Shown: positions 63,896 through 64,000 of the stretch, piece by piece
Position numbering within the stretch: position 1 is the first letter of the stretch
How the letters are laid out: every line of letters starts with the position of its first letter
Origin: Mesorhizobium shangrilense
GTDB taxonomy: Bacteria; Pseudomonadota; Alphaproteobacteria; Rhizobiales; Rhizobiaceae
Assembly (NCBI RefSeq): GCF_040537815.1
Contig: NZ_JBEWSZ010000001.1
Location: 2,170,001 to 2,234,000, forward strand
DNA length: 64,000 bases
Direction of reading: 5' to 3'
Made by a program: the position numbers and the translations under genes
Notes under the pieces: generated by a model
Seen by the model: only the letters and a program-made list of their open reading frames with translations
The model's database searches: none
What the model was told of the DNA's origin: nothing

Positions 63896-64000
63896 TCCAC
63901 CATGCCTGTCACATCGGGCGTTTGCCACGCAAGATGCTGGCCGCCGTCGAGCGCGATCATTTGGCCTGTCACCGAGCGCGCTGCCCAAAGGTAGCGAATG
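63892..64000 (-). CDS. SDR family oxidoreductase, C-terminal fragment
   Basis: The minus strand is open from the window edge to a TGA at 63892, encoding [20 protein letters not shown] and then [29 protein letters not shown] is the C-terminal signature of short-chain dehydrogenase/reductases (the VTGxxIxVDGGxxL motif). Only about 35 residues are in the window. Its stop overlaps the uvrC start by four bases, so the two are translationally coupled. Its substrate is unknown. Confidence 0.8.
   Translation of the reverse strand, partial: IRYLWAARSVTGQMIALDGGQHLAWQTPDVTGMVE

Overview
The window is GC-rich chromosomal DNA from an alphaproteobacterium of the order Rhizobiales, most likely a Mesorhizobium. 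The evidence is two tandem DUF680 genes (a family I know almost only from Mesorhizobium), a complete aapJQMP general amino-acid transporter, a MucR/Ros-type regulator, HdaA, NDUFS4- and NDUFS6-like complex I accessory proteins, and the uvrC-pgsA-moaD-moaE gene order. I see no transposase, integrase, phage gene, plasmid function or CRISPR array. Most genes are ordinary core or accessory metabolism. Both ends cut genes: a NIPSNAP-like C-terminus on the left and an SDR C-terminus on the right.

Layout, 1-16 kb: a Met-rich cupredoxin, fumC with a strong terminator, two DoxX membrane proteins, the coupled ppk-ppx polyphosphate pair, an NDUFS6-like zinc protein, an FAD monooxygenase, a TIGR02117 protein, aapJQMP (minus strand, with a hairpin between aapJ and aapQ), and a DUF1326-DUF2182 pair. 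16-31 kb: a MetC-like lyase, an HPP-CBS membrane protein, an ECF sigma factor followed by DUF4142 and cupredoxin genes that share its promoter motif, an anion permease, an RND pump with its adaptor, and a three-gene membrane dehydrogenase (Tat small subunit, GMC flavoprotein, triheme cytochrome c). 31-38 kb: tRNA-Arg(UCU), an NDUFS4-like gene, tRNA-Pro(UGG), a cupin, the CDP-alcohol transferase/AI-2E/hdaA operon, divergent purM-purN, a SixA-like phosphatase and the DUF680 pair.

38-64 kb: a TctD/TctE-like two-component system convergent with a NitT/TauT-type ABC transporter, dapB, a CPA2 antiporter with a stress-protein-like tail, a molybdopterin oxidoreductase, an ABC-F protein and MucR. Then comes a compact operon (2OG-Fe(II) oxygenase, EamA exporter, 67-aa protein) divergent from a LysR regulator, followed by GNAT, DinB, GST, bluB, ndk, a methyltransferase, a YbaY/META protein, and the SDR-uvrC-pgsA-moaD-moaE group.

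The most promising leads are four. (1) GGGAAC-N16-CATCCAATG occurs upstream of both the ECF sigma gene and the DUF4142-cupredoxin operon, which implies an autoregulated envelope or copper regulon. (2) The oxygenase-exporter-small-protein operon with its divergent LysR gene looks like a module that hydroxylates and exports a small molecule. (3) The DUF1326-DUF2182 pair carries a Met-rich periplasmic loop. (4) The DUF680 pair encodes secreted peptides of unknown role. Functions are inferred from recognisable families and motifs; no database search was run.
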